DNA of 64,000 bases from Bin5 sp965208965 (GTDB taxonomy: Bacteria > Chloroflexota > Anaerolineae > Caldilineales > Caldilineaceae), in the NCBI GenBank assembly GCA_965208965.1, contig OZ242384.1, forward strand, positions 3,348,001 through 3,412,000. The letters are read 5' to 3'. The notes beneath the pieces were generated by a model that saw nothing but the letters and a program-made list of their open reading frames with translations, did no database searches and was not told the origin of the DNA. A program made the position numbers and the translations under genes. This document shows, piece by piece, positions 25,329 through 33,935 of the stretch (the stretch's first letter is position 1; every line of letters starts with the position of its first letter).

Positions 25329-26117
25329 TTACTCTTCCACGAATGCGACTGCCCGGCAGAAGGCCGCCTCTCCACCCTTGAACAACCAGGGGAAGACGCC
25401 CACTGTCAGCCGTCGGTTCTGCAACTCAGGCGCGCCAATCTGTCCGCCCATGTTCTCCACATGCATGCAGTCGTGGGGGAAGAGGGCATTATGGGTTAGC
25501 TGGTAGGCTTCATCCGGGAACAGCTCGTCCACAGCGTCCGAGCCGCCGAACTTCTCCTCGCACTGCTGGCGAACGCGCTGCCACTGCTCAAGCGCGCCTC
25601 TTCCGAGAAAGCGTCCGATGGGCAGATTCATGGGATGATCGGTCGAAATCATGTCCACGCCCCAAATATGGATTTCCTTGTCCAACAACCATTGACAGAT
25701 GCTGTGGTGAGGCCCTGGATGGCGGAGGATGTACTTTTCCTCGTCACCCTCCTCGGCCAGGAAGGAGTAGCGATGCCAGCCTGTATTGATGAAGAGAATG
25801 TCCCCGTTGCGCACCTCCACCCGCTCCTCAATGTCCTCCGGGCGAAAGATGTCCAACTCGTCAAGCATATCGCTCAGGTCTACAATTACGCCTTCGCCGT
25901 AGAGCCAATTCAGTGGTATCTGATCGATGGTTTTGCCGTTGGTGACAAAGTGGCGCGGCGCATCCAGATGGGTACCCATGTGGTTCGACGACTGAATGTA
26001 CTGGGCATTGACGCCGTGCTCGGATTTGCGCTTGAAATACTTGACTTCAAATGGCGGATAGAAAGGCCAGAATGAGCAGTCTGCATTCAAAGGTTGTGAA
26101 AGATCATACGGGATCAT
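25329..26117 (-). CDS. Cyclase-family metal-dependent hydrolase (kynurenine-formamidase-like)
   Basis: 262 residues. The cyclase-family fingerprint HxGTHxDAPxH is present (SNHMGTHLDAPRHF, about residues 45-58) with downstream VEVRNGDILFINTGW and GVDMISTDHPMNLPIG. These supply a Zn/Mn site that hydrolyses amide or cyclic amide bonds, as in KynB, isatin hydrolase or dihydroorotase-like reactions. Start has AGGAG 8 nt upstream. It lies between the FdrA/DUF1116 genes and the molybdenum hydroxylase, all on the minus strand. The context suggests hydrolysis of a ring-opened or cyclic purine-derived amide. The exact substrate is inference. Confidence 0.85.
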   Translation of the reverse strand: MIPYDLSQPLNADCSFWPFYPPFEVKYFKRKSEHGVNAQYIQSSNHMGTHLDAPRHFVTNGKTIDQIPLNWLYGEGVIVDLSDMLDELDIFRPEDIEERVEVRNGDILFINTGWHRYSFLAEEGDEEKYILRHPGPHHSICQWLLDKEIHIWGVDMISTDHPMNLPIGRFLGRGALEQWQRVRQQCEEKFGGSDAVDELFPDEAYQLTHNALFPHDCMHVENMGGQIGAPELQNRRLTVGVFPWLFKGGEAAFCRAVAFVEE

Positions 26118-26170
26118 TTCCCTGTTCTCCTGAAATTGTTCGTGGTCGGCTAGCGGGTAAGTTTCCGTTC

Positions 26171-27418
26171 CTAGAATCCATAGTTCTCTGCAAAAGCAAC
26201 GAGTGCCTCAGTGAATAGCTCCAAAGGCGGGCGAACGAGACCTGCGCCTATCTGTCCGACACCCGCCTCCCTGTGAGCAATGCCGGTGTTGACCCTGGGC
26301 GTGATGCCGGTCTCCACGACTGCACGCAGGTCGATTCCTACCGGAGTGCCTCGAAAGTCCAGCTGTGGGACCGTGAAGGCGCTATGTTCGGCAGCCGTAA
26401 TCTCGTACATTTCCAGGGTAGCGTTGAGCGCATCCTGGGGCGTACCGCTGACAAAGGTGACGATGGCCGGCGCGGCCGCCATCGCAAAGGCGCCAAGCCC
26501 GGCCGTCTCGGTGATCGTGCTGTCGCCGATATCAGGATTGCCGTCTTCCGCGCTGAAGCCCGGGAAATACAGGCCGACCGGTTGGGGACAGGGGGATGTG
26601 AACCAGCGCCCGCCCAGCCCGCTGACGCGAATGCCGAATTCCGTTCCGTTTCTCGCCATGGTGGTGATGATGGTGCTCTGCTCGACCCCGTGGCCGGCAT
26701 CGGCCATGGCTTTGCAGGCCGCCATGACCGGGTTGAGGACACTGAGCGCATTGTCGCCCAGGGCCTCTATGACACTGGCAGCCGTGGCCGGGTTCGGCGC
26801 GGCCTTGGCGATGTACGGAGCCAGCTGCCTGGTGAAGAGGACAGAACCTGCCTTATTGCGATTGTGGCCCTCGTCACCCATGTGCAGCGCCTCAGCCAGC
26901 AGGGCCCGAATGTCAACTCCCGAACAGGCCTCGATTGCAGTGCCAAGTATGGGCGCCATTACGTCGTGCATCCAACGCAGTCTTTCCTGCACCTCCTGGC
27001 TGTAGGCCCCGTAGCGCAGGACCTTGCCGTAGCCTTCGTTGAGGTTCGAATAGGCCCGGTTCCCGTGTGTCATGTTCTCCACCACATACACGGCCATTGA
27101 AGGTGAGATGACACCTGCCATCGGCCCTACGGCACTGTGGTGATGGCAGGGCGCGAGTTGGACTTCCCCGCCTACGATCAGCCGTTCGGCCTCCTCTTCG
27201 TCACTGGCTCTCCCTTCAAAAATCAAGGCCCCGATAATTGCGCCTCGTAACGGGCCGGAGGCCTGCTCCCAGGCAATCGGAGGGCCGGCATGAAGCAGCA
27301 GGTTTTCGTGCATGCCTGGAATCAAGTCGAGCGCCTTGCCCAGCCCCGTAAGTACAGGCCGGGCCTCGGTCATTCGCTCTACGGCGGTCGCATTGGCGCT
27401 GTCTATGATACTTGCCAT
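26171..27418 (-). CDS. DUF1116 protein (YlbE/AllG-like oxamate carbamoyltransferase subunit)
   Basis: 415 residues from ATG 27418, which has GGAGGGG just upstream; an upstream frame of 26 residues is Arg-rich and unlikely. Family DUF1116 is recognised from GLGKALDLIPGMHENLLLHAGPPI, APCHHHSAVGPMAGVISPSM, HGNRAYSNLNEGYGKVLR and MARNGTEFGIRVSGLG. In E. coli the homologue is one of three subunits (FdrA, YlbE, YlbF; renamed AllF, AllG, AllH) of oxamate carbamoyltransferase, which makes carbamoyl phosphate at the end of anaerobic allantoin breakdown. It lies 100 bp downstream of the FdrA gene and 53 bp upstream of the cyclase gene. The DUF2877 subunit is not seen. Confidence 0.88.
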   Translation of the reverse strand: MASIIDSANATAVERMTEARPVLTGLGKALDLIPGMHENLLLHAGPPIAWEQASGPLRGAIIGALIFEGRASDEEEAERLIVGGEVQLAPCHHHSAVGPMAGVISPSMAVYVVENMTHGNRAYSNLNEGYGKVLRYGAYSQEVQERLRWMHDVMAPILGTAIEACSGVDIRALLAEALHMGDEGHNRNKAGSVLFTRQLAPYIAKAAPNPATAASVIEALGDNALSVLNPVMAACKAMADAGHGVEQSTIITTMARNGTEFGIRVSGLGGRWFTSPCPQPVGLYFPGFSAEDGNPDIGDSTITETAGLGAFAMAAAPAIVTFVSGTPQDALNATLEMYEITAAEHSAFTVPQLDFRGTPVGIDLRAVVETGITPRVNTGIAHREAGVGQIGAGLVRPPLELFTEALVAFAENYGF

Positions 27419-27518
27419 GAAGCCCCTCCGGGCGACACTGTCGGTTCGGCGGTCGTTTCGATGCTCTGCGTAGGCGTTGAGCCCGTCTCCAACCATAGAA
27501 GAAGGCGGAGCATCATTC

Positions 27519-29333
27519 CTACCTGAGTCGTGTCAGCAGATTAGCCAGCCTCTCGTCGCCTCCGGCGGGAGGTCGCCAGTCGACGTGCGCGACCTCGGCG
27601 TTCTGGTCGCGCAGGCTGTCGGTGAAAGAGTCAAGTCCCACATTTATGGCTGTGAACGTGGACGAGACTTGACAGTTCTCCGATGCTTCCGGCGTGCCCG
27701 GTTCCTGCTGCGACGACCTGTACGTTCGGCCTTCCCACGCGCCGGAAAACGCGTGGGCCACAGCGTGCAGTGCATCGTCATGCCTGGTATAGACGTAAGC
27801 CCCGGCACCCTTCAACAGCTCGATCTGTCTGTCCAACCCCTGCGGATCTATGTCGGTTCCGATGACCACAGCTACGACCGGCAGAGTCTTCCCGTTCCGG
27901 GCAGCAGTTGCGATTCCTTCTTCGATGGCTGGGGCGAGTTCGCTGGCCGGATCTTCGTGTGCTCCATCGCCCAGCACGACGTCGAGAAGTATGAGTCCCG
28001 TCTCGGGGTCTTGCGCTTCCTGCAATAGGCGACGGACTCGCAAATCGTTGTCGAGCATGGGATGCAAGCGTCCGACCGTGAAAGCGTCCCCGCCTAAATC
28101 TACGACCGTGTGACCCTGGCTGCGGTGCGGGTTGTCCAGGACTAACCCGCCAGGTAATGGCCCGTTTGAACGGAGCGACGGCAGCGAATCCTGCAATAGG
28201 TAGAGTGCCTCGTAAGCCAAAGTGCCGCCGGAGTAGAGGGCACGCAGATATGACTGCGGCAAGAGAGACGGACCAACCTGCGGCCCTCCCGCCGCCGACT
28301 GCGAGGACAACGGGCTTTCCTCAGTGCTGCAGTTGGAGTCTGCAGAGTTCGTCAGATTCACTGCAAGTTCTGCGGCCTCGTCCAGGGTCCCGGCAAACTG
28401 AATGTTGGCAGCAGTACCTGCCTTCTTCTGCGATGAACAGTAGCCGATGAAATTTATGACCACCGGTTTGCCGCAGGACGCGGCTTCGGATATCAGCTCC
28501 TGCGCAACCGGCGTCGCGGGCGGCTTTGAGACGATAACGATCGCCTCTGTCTGTGGATCGTCCTTCAGCCTTCCGAGAGCTTGCTTCGCCGAAACCGCCC
28601 GCACTCCATCTGACAGGTCGCGCCCCCCCGTGCCGAATGCCTGGGAAACGCCTCCCCCAAGACGGTGAATGCCGACCATAATTGCCTGGAGGCCAGTACC
28701 GGAAGCGCCGACAATCCCGATGCTGCCCCCGCGGACCCGGTTTGCGAAACCGAGCCCGACACCATCAATTCGGGCAGTGCCGCAGTCCGGGCCCATCACC
28801 AACAGACCCTTTTGTGCGGCAGTCTCCTTTAGCGAGATTTCGTCTTCAAGAGTTACATTGTCGCTGTAGAGGAAGACGTTCTTTCCCAGATTGAGAGCGT
28901 CGCGAGCGACGGCGGCTGCGTAGCGGCCCGGAATCGAAATGAGAACCCACTCGGCCTCCGGAAGCATTCGCGACGCAGACGCCAGACTCTTAGGACGATA
29001 GGCACCGGTCTGTAGTGATCTGCGTGCGGCCAGGAGTTCATCCACGCGAGCCAAAGCCGCGCGGCCGGCTGTTTCCGATTCCGCCCTGACAACCAAGATA
29101 AGATCTTCGGGAGCGGCGGCTTGAAGGTCCAAGGTCAGGAGGTCGCTTTGAGCAAGCAACTCCTTGTTGGCCGGGGTACCCATAACCACACCGGCATCCA
29201 GGATGCCGGGCAGCGCGGCCAGAGCGCGCTGAAGCAGCATCAGCACGACGGAATCATAGTAAGATCCGGCTCGCAGTTCGGCCAGAGTAGCGGGGGCGCC
29301 GGCCTCGCCGTCTTGGGCCGAAGGGTAATCCAC
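27519..29333 (-). CDS. fdrA: FdrA-like acyl-CoA-synthetase-fold protein (AllF-like)
   Basis: 604 residues from GTG 29333, chosen because GGAG lies 7 nt before it; a GTG 18 nt further upstream is also possible. Collinear with E. coli FdrA: DSVVLMLLQRALAALPG, VVMGTPANKELL, LYSDNVTLEDEISLKETA, LLVMGPDCGTA (Rossmann, about 180), GIVGASGTGLQ, GTGGRDLSDGV, LYSGGTLAYEA, LGGDAFTVGRLHPMLD, LLDVVLGDGAHEDPA and a conserved C-terminus (DWRPPAGGDERLANLLTRLR). It has the succinyl-CoA-synthetase alpha fold. In E. coli it acts with YlbE and YlbF as oxamate carbamoyltransferase. About 50 residues longer than the E. coli protein. First gene of the long minus-strand block. Confidence 0.9.
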   Translation of the reverse strand: MDYPSAQDGEAGAPATLAELRAGSYYDSVVLMLLQRALAALPGILDAGVVMGTPANKELLAQSDLLTLDLQAAAPEDLILVVRAESETAGRAALARVDELLAARRSLQTGAYRPKSLASASRMLPEAEWVLISIPGRYAAAVARDALNLGKNVFLYSDNVTLEDEISLKETAAQKGLLVMGPDCGTARIDGVGLGFANRVRGGSIGIVGASGTGLQAIMVGIHRLGGGVSQAFGTGGRDLSDGVRAVSAKQALGRLKDDPQTEAIVIVSKPPATPVAQELISEAASCGKPVVINFIGYCSSQKKAGTAANIQFAGTLDEAAELAVNLTNSADSNCSTEESPLSSQSAAGGPQVGPSLLPQSYLRALYSGGTLAYEALYLLQDSLPSLRSNGPLPGGLVLDNPHRSQGHTVVDLGGDAFTVGRLHPMLDNDLRVRRLLQEAQDPETGLILLDVVLGDGAHEDPASELAPAIEEGIATAARNGKTLPVVAVVIGTDIDPQGLDRQIELLKGAGAYVYTRHDDALHAVAHAFSGAWEGRTYRSSQQEPGTPEASENCQVSSTFTAINVGLDSFTDSLRDQNAEVAHVDWRPPAGGDERLANLLTRLR

Positions 29334-29497
29334 TGGTGCACTCCAAAGCACGGTTTCAGCCGTACTAAGTTCTCTTCCCTGGGTCGGGGCCTTTCCTTAC
29401 CGAAACGCGGGGATACCGGGGGCATTCTACCAGTTGATCGGGGGTCAGGCCAAAGACGCCAGTGGTTTCACTTTGTGGACGGCGCCCGTCATGAGAC

Positions 29498-30148
29498 TCA
29501 GTCTGCCTGGGAAAGAAGATCTGTATCAATGGCCCCTACGACCTCGTCCACATCGCGGTCGACCTTCATCGACCCGGCCGACAACACCTCACGCAGCTTC
29601 CCGTCACCTAACAGGATGGGCAACGGTCGGGGTGGGGCGGGACTGCCGTTGGGGGGTTGAAGCGTCAGCTGCCAGTATCCTACATCGTGCCAGGCACCCA
29701 TTTTGTATCCTACTTGCTCAAATTTTCCCGCGGCCCTGAACCCAAAGGACTCATGGAAACCTACGCTGGCCTCGTTCGGCAGAGTGATGCCCGCGTAAGC
29801 GCGAACGAAGCCCTGTAAGCGTAAAATGGAAAAAAGGGTGTCGTACAGCGCTTGCCCCACGCCCAGACGCCTGCAACGGGCATGGACATAGACGGAAACG
29901 TTGACCGACCACTGGTATGCGGCACGCTCACTGTGTTCCCCGGCGTAGGCATAGCCCAGGACTCTTCCCCGAGCAGTGCAAACGAGCCAAGGGTATCTGG
30001 CCAGAGTCTTTGCGACGCGGGCCGACATCTCCTCTTCCGAGGGCGGCAGAGTCTCGAAGGAGATGGGCGTCTCGCGCACGATAGGCGCATAGATCGCCCG
30101 TAGTCCTGCCGCGTCCTGCGGTCCGGCCAGACGAACAGTTGGGGCCAT
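29498..30148 (-). CDS. GNAT-family N-acetyltransferase (phosphinothricin acetyltransferase-like)
   Basis: 216 residues from ATG 30148; in-frame ATGs at 30163 and 30190 are also possible and none has a good Shine-Dalgarno. PTVRLAGPQDAAGLRAIYAPIVRETPISFE is the standard opening of the Pat/Bar branch. GYAYAGEHSERAAYQWSV and VSVYVHARCRRLGVGQALY (acetyl-CoA loop, R-x-x-G-x-G/A pattern) followed by YAGITLPNEASVGFHESFGF complete the fold. It would acetylate an amino group of an amino acid or a toxic analogue. A terminator hairpin from the preceding RRM gene lies just upstream of its start, so it is likely transcribed separately. Confidence 0.85.
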   Translation of the reverse strand: MAPTVRLAGPQDAAGLRAIYAPIVRETPISFETLPPSEEEMSARVAKTLARYPWLVCTARGRVLGYAYAGEHSERAAYQWSVNVSVYVHARCRRLGVGQALYDTLFSILRLQGFVRAYAGITLPNEASVGFHESFGFRAAGKFEQVGYKMGAWHDVGYWQLTLQPPNGSPAPPRPLPILLGDGKLREVLSAGSMKVDRDVDEVVGAIDTDLLSQAD

Positions 30149-30197
30149 GTGGTCGTTTAGCATTGCGCGGGCGAACCGAGTCACTCGCATGCGACTG

Positions 30198-30235
30198 AAA
30201 CAGAAAGCCGCCTCCTGGCGGCGAAAGGAGGCGGC
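30198..30235 (-). terminator. Rho-independent terminator of the RRM gene
   Basis: On the minus strand a 9-bp perfect stem (30235-30227 with 30215-30207), an 11-nt loop and then TTTCTGTTT (30206-30198). It begins 40 bp after the RRM-protein stop codon. Confidence 0.75.
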
Positions 30236-30274
30236 ACATCCGGTCCGGATGAAGGAGTTCCTATGGGCTGCCGG

Positions 30275-30568
30275 TTACCAGCGGCTGCCGCGGTCTCGAT
30301 AACCGCCCTGACCACCGCGGTCCTCCCGTGGGCGCGCTTCATTCACCCTGAGTGAGCGTCCACCCATTTCCTGGTCGTTCAGGGCCTCAATGGCAGCGTC
30401 AGCCGCGTCATCCTCCATCTCAACGAAACAGAATCCACGAAATCGACCGGTCTCCCTGTCGGTGATCATCGCCACGCTGATGATCTCTCCGTGCTGGGAA
30501 AACAGATCCCGGACCTCTTCCTCAGTCGCCGAGTAGGGCAAGTTGCCTACATAAATACGCTTGGTCAT
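30275..30568 (-). CDS. RRM-domain RNA-binding protein
   Basis: 97 residues made of one RNA recognition motif and a short Gly/Arg tail. RNP2 is KRIYVGNLPYS (residues 3-13) and RNP1 is GRFRGFCFVEM (about 42-52), with the aromatic residues that stack on RNA present. The tail RGGQGGYRDRGSRW is an RGG-like extension. Small RRM proteins of this type occur in cyanobacteria and Chloroflexota and are often cold-induced RNA chaperones. The ATG has GGAG 8 nt upstream. It is followed by its own terminator and preceded by a 491-bp gap, so it is monocistronic, perhaps with a long leader. Confidence 0.93.
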   Translation of the reverse strand: MTKRIYVGNLPYSATEEEVRDLFSQHGEIISVAMITDRETGRFRGFCFVEMEDDAADAAIEALNDQEMGGRSLRVNEARPREDRGGQGGYRDRGSRW

Positions 30569-31059
30569 TTGAATGGCTCCCCGACCCGTGCTCCACTCGA
30601 ATGCGTACCGCGTAACCGTCCCGGTCTACTTTGAAGTCTGGAGATTTAGGGGGCGAAACGGTTCAGTTCAAATGTCGTTCTTCTCCACAATTCAAACATT
30701 CGTTTTCGATCTACGACAGTGGCGCTTTTCAGTGGTGTCCCGTATCCGATGGCCCTAGTATGCCTCTTTTGCACCGTTATGTCCACCAGCAGAAAAGCAG
30801 CCAGAATCCTCTAGATTTCGACTTCGCCCGCGTTTCGTAGCACTTGAGTTGCGTTCGTAGTCATTCTGTCGCCAAGATGCGTATAAATATATTTGGATCT
30901 GGCCGATCCGCGGTGGTAAAATGGCACTGCTCACAGACTGGAATTGGCGTGACAGGTGCCTGAGGGCAGGGCGAAAAAAGGCGCCTGTCCGGCTTCGCTG
31001 TGCATAAAGGCAAAGGGGTAGCAGCGACAGCCCGCACCTTGTGAGGCGCCGAGAAGGTC
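30569..31059. other. Intergenic region and probable leader upstream of the RRM gene
   Basis: 491 bp between trmD and the RRM gene, both on the minus strand. No coding frame is convincing. An AT-rich patch (ATAAATATATTT around 30893-30904) and an imperfect 10-bp inverted repeat (30951-30989) are the only structured elements. A long 5' leader for the RRM gene is plausible, but no clear promoter was found. Confidence 0.4.
30951..30989. repeat. 10-bp inverted repeat
   Basis: GACAGGTGCC at 30951-30960 pairs with GGCGCCTGTC at 30980-30989 (nine Watson-Crick pairs and one G-T), with a 19-nt loop that holds a run of six A on the plus strand. It lies 71 bp past the trmD stop. It may be a 3'-end structure of the trmD transcript, but on the minus strand the T run falls in the loop, not after the stem. 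Confidence 0.4.
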
Positions 31060-31983
31060 TCAAGAATCTGTTGGCGCTTCCCACCCCCGGCTGGACAGAA
31101 ACTGGCGGTCCTCCGTGGTAAGGTGTCCTGCCTTTGTCGCTTGCACGAGCAGTTCCGGACGCCTCCGGAGCGTGCGGAGGAGAGATTGTTCCCGGCGCCA
31201 CTGTTCTACATTGGCATGATGTCCACTGACCAGGACTTCCGGTACGACTTCTCCCCGAAATGCGGTGGGGCGAGTGTACTGCGGCCCTTCGAGGAGGCCG
31301 GACAATCCGTCAGAAAAACTGTCGTACATTGCGCCTGATTCGTGACCGAGAACGCCGGGCAACATTCTTGTTACGGCATCTATGATCGCCAGAGCGGCGA
31401 TTTCACCTCCACTTAAGACAAAGTCGCCAATACTTAGCTCCTCTGTGATCAATTGGGTGCGAATACGTTCGTCAACGCCTTCATACCGCCCGCAAACAAG
31501 CGCCAGACGCCCGTGCATGCTGAGTTCTGCGGCGACGCTCTGATTGAAGCGGCGACCCTGGGGCGTCAAGAGAATGGTCGGAGTGGTTCTGGGCAGCAGC
31601 GGCGATTCGTCCGCATTCCATGCCGGCAGATCGGAACGGTCTCCGCTGTCAGGCAGATGCCAGCCCGGGGGCCGGCTCAGAACCGTCTCGACCGCACGTA
31701 CTACGGGCTCAGGGCGCATCACCATTCCGCCGCCGCCACCGTAGGGGTAACCATCACAGGTGTGATGTCGATCGGTAGCGTAGTCTCGTATATTGTGCAG
31801 CGTTACGTGGAGAATGCCTTTCTTCTGTGCTCGTCCCAGAATGCTCTCTGAAAGGGCTCCCGACAACATGGGCGGAAACAGGGTGAATACATCGAAGTGG
31901 ATCGTGCGGGGAGCCTCCCCTTGAATACAGGCATTGTCGGACTCGTCATCCGGTCTTTGCTCCAGCACGTCACTCTGGGCCAT
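31060..31983 (-). CDS. trmD: tRNA (guanine-N1)-methyltransferase
   Basis: 307 residues from ATG 31983 (AGAGGA just upstream); the open frame extends much further upstream but that part is not TrmD. SPOUT-class motifs are present: HFDVFTLFPPML (start), GYPYGGGGGMVMRPEP, LLTPQGRRFNQ, LALVCGRYEGVDERI and LSIGDFVLSGGEIAALAIIDAV, which build the trefoil knot that binds SAM. EGPQYTRPTAFRG and VLVSGHHANVEQWRREQS form the tRNA-recognition C-terminal domain. It makes m1G37 in tRNAs reading CUN, CCN and CGG, preventing frameshifting. It is longer than usual (about 240-250) because of an N-terminal extension of about 25 residues and an insert around residues 100-130. rpsP, rimM and rplS, the common neighbours, are not here. 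Confidence 0.95.
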   Translation of the reverse strand: MAQSDVLEQRPDDESDNACIQGEAPRTIHFDVFTLFPPMLSGALSESILGRAQKKGILHVTLHNIRDYATDRHHTCDGYPYGGGGGMVMRPEPVVRAVETVLSRPPGWHLPDSGDRSDLPAWNADESPLLPRTTPTILLTPQGRRFNQSVAAELSMHGRLALVCGRYEGVDERIRTQLITEELSIGDFVLSGGEIAALAIIDAVTRMLPGVLGHESGAMYDSFSDGLSGLLEGPQYTRPTAFRGEVVPEVLVSGHHANVEQWRREQSLLRTLRRRPELLVQATKAGHLTTEDRQFLSSRGWEAPTDS

Positions 31984-32037
31984 GATTTCCTCTTGGCTGC
32001 CCTGGGGCTGGCCTACTTTCAGCGGTTGGCGGACTCG

Positions 32038-33729
32038 ATGGTGGAGGGTAGTTTCCATCGCCCAAAGCCGAACCGATGGAAGCAGATTCTGCGACGCCTT
32101 CGTAATTTCATTGTAGCACAACCGCGTGATCCGCAGGCAGACGAGGAGCCTGCTGCCAGGACATGGTTGGGCCGCTTCAGGCGCCGGCGCTCTCCGCTCC
32201 GATCCCAGTTTGCAATCGCCCTGACAGTTGTACTCGTCGGATGCCTCTACTTGCCTCGTCGCCTCGTAGCGCCCGTTGCTTCGCAAGGGCTCAGGCCGGT
32301 CCCCGTACCAGTGCCTGCTCCTACGTCTGCCAATTTGCTTCCCGCTCCAAATTCGCAGCTGCAGGATAAACAAGAGGCGTCCACAGCAAGCTCGACACGC
32401 GTCGCCCAATCACTTCCGGGCTCTTTCTCACAAACTTCAGACCGGCCTGCGGTCGAACATGCTCCGCTGGCGCCGGTGAACGTGCAAGGTGAAGGAGCCG
32501 GCGAAAACGAAGTTGAGTCTGGCAGTTCGAAACAGCGTGCTTCAACCGCGAACAGTACTGCCTCATCAGACACGCCAGCCGTTATCGATCCCATCTATCG
32601 CTACGATCCGGAAGCCCTTTCCCAGCTTGAAGTTGAGGGTGTGCTGCTGCAGGAACCATACCGGGATGAGCTCAATCCCACGATTCGTGATGAGTTCGTT
32701 TCGAGGCCCCCGATGTCCGAGTGGAACATACTGCGGCCGATCGCTTTGAGCACTCCTGTGCCCTCAGAAAGTGCGGCCGCCCAATTTGCTTCCAGGCCCC
32801 CGATGGGCGAACTGAGTGTCCTGCGCGAAGAGATCGACAAAGCGCGCACTACCCTTTCGATACAGGTCGATGCAGGTGCGGATACCGGTCTTGCACCGCG
32901 TACGCCGAGCGGGCCCGGCAGCCTCTGGCCGACGTTCTCACCCCCAAGTCCAATCAGCGAGGAGCACTTTTGGCTTGATTCGCCTTTTCCAGGAGGTTTC
33001 AACCAGCTGTACAGTCCTGGATATCAGTTTGGAAGCACCGGCGGCGGCCGCTACAGAATCCATCACGGCGTCGACATTGGAAATCCGGTCGGCACTCCGG
33101 TGCTCGCCACAGCTTCCGGTGAGGTCGTCCATGCCGGGCCGGACAATCCCGCCCTACTTGGCCCGTACAACGACTTTTACGGAAATTCGGTCGTTATCCG
33201 CCTTGATCGAAAGCTCAACACTTCACGCGGAGAACAGGACGTTTTTGTCCTCTACGGCCATCTTGTGAGCGTGGATGTTCAGAGTGGACAGTGGGTAGGG
33301 GCGGGCGACTATCTGGGCGGCGTAGGTATGACCGGCATCGCGATTGGACCTCATCTGCACATGGAGGTCCGAATCGGGCAGAATAGTTACCTGCATACTG
33401 TAAACCCTGCCTTGTGGATGCGTCCTGCAGCCTATACCGGCACGGTGGCTGTCCGGCTGCTGTCCGCGGCAGGCCGCACCTGGGCCGGCGTTCAACTATC
33501 CCTGTACAGATTTGAAGAGGACGGCGTCCGCTGGTATCGCGTTATCGAAACCTACCCTGAAAAGGAAAGTATCGGACCTGACCCTTCGTGGGGCGAGAAC
33601 GGCGCTCTGAGCCATATTCCCGTCGGCACCTACCTCTTGTCCGGCTTTGTCAACGGCGAGGAGGTCAGGCAGGAAATCGTAGTGCAAGACGGTGAAACGA
33701 CCTTTGTAGAATTGCGCACTCAGCAGTAG
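32038..33729 (+). CDS. M23-family metallopeptidase with membrane anchor
   Basis: 563 residues from ATG 32038. A basic N-terminal cytoplasmic stretch is followed by one hydrophobic segment (FAIALTVVLVGCLYLP, about 58-73), then about 200 residues of Pro/Ser/Ala-rich low-complexity sequence. The M23 (LytM) domain follows, with zinc ligands H342/H343-D346 (HHGVD) and His439/His441 (PHLHMEV), so it should be active. A C-terminal beta domain of about 100 residues (VRLLSAAGRTWAGVQLSLYRF) looks like a carboxypeptidase-regulatory-like fold. It would cut peptidoglycan cross-links or interbridges outside the membrane. Two copies of a 12-residue element (SRPPMxExxxLR), 90 bp apart, lie in the linker. It is divergent from trmD with a 54-bp gap. 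Confidence 0.87.
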   Translation: MVEGSFHRPKPNRWKQILRRLRNFIVAQPRDPQADEEPAARTWLGRFRRRRSPLRSQFAIALTVVLVGCLYLPRRLVAPVASQGLRPVPVPVPAPTSANLLPAPNSQLQDKQEASTASSTRVAQSLPGSFSQTSDRPAVEHAPLAPVNVQGEGAGENEVESGSSKQRASTANSTASSDTPAVIDPIYRYDPEALSQLEVEGVLLQEPYRDELNPTIRDEFVSRPPMSEWNILRPIALSTPVPSESAAAQFASRPPMGELSVLREEIDKARTTLSIQVDAGADTGLAPRTPSGPGSLWPTFSPPSPISEEHFWLDSPFPGGFNQLYSPGYQFGSTGGGRYRIHHGVDIGNPVGTPVLATASGEVVHAGPDNPALLGPYNDFYGNSVVIRLDRKLNTSRGEQDVFVLYGHLVSVDVQSGQWVGAGDYLGGVGMTGIAIGPHLHMEVRIGQNSYLHTVNPALWMRPAAYTGTVAVRLLSAAGRTWAGVQLSLYRFEEDGVRWYRVIETYPEKESIGPDPSWGENGALSHIPVGTYLLSGFVNGEEVRQEIVVQDGETTFVELRTQQ

Positions 33730-33935
33730 ACTTCCCACTGACATTCGGGAAACTGTTGCCAGGGCCGAGTTCAAGAAGATCCTGCGGCGGGAGCATGGCT
33801 TGCCCGGCACAAGCTGAAATTCTCCAGGCGATTTGGTAGGCAAGGCTGAATCGCGCAAAGTGAGTCTTATCTTTGCCGGCGCCGAAAAAGTCTTCGCGGC
33901 AGGCGCCGGTGTGCGCATGCAAAATCAGAGCCTCT

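Noticed and set aside
31984..32409. A 142-residue N-terminal extension of TrmD
   Set aside because: It overlaps the start of the divergent M23 gene and does not align with TrmD; the ATG at 31983 has a good Shine-Dalgarno.
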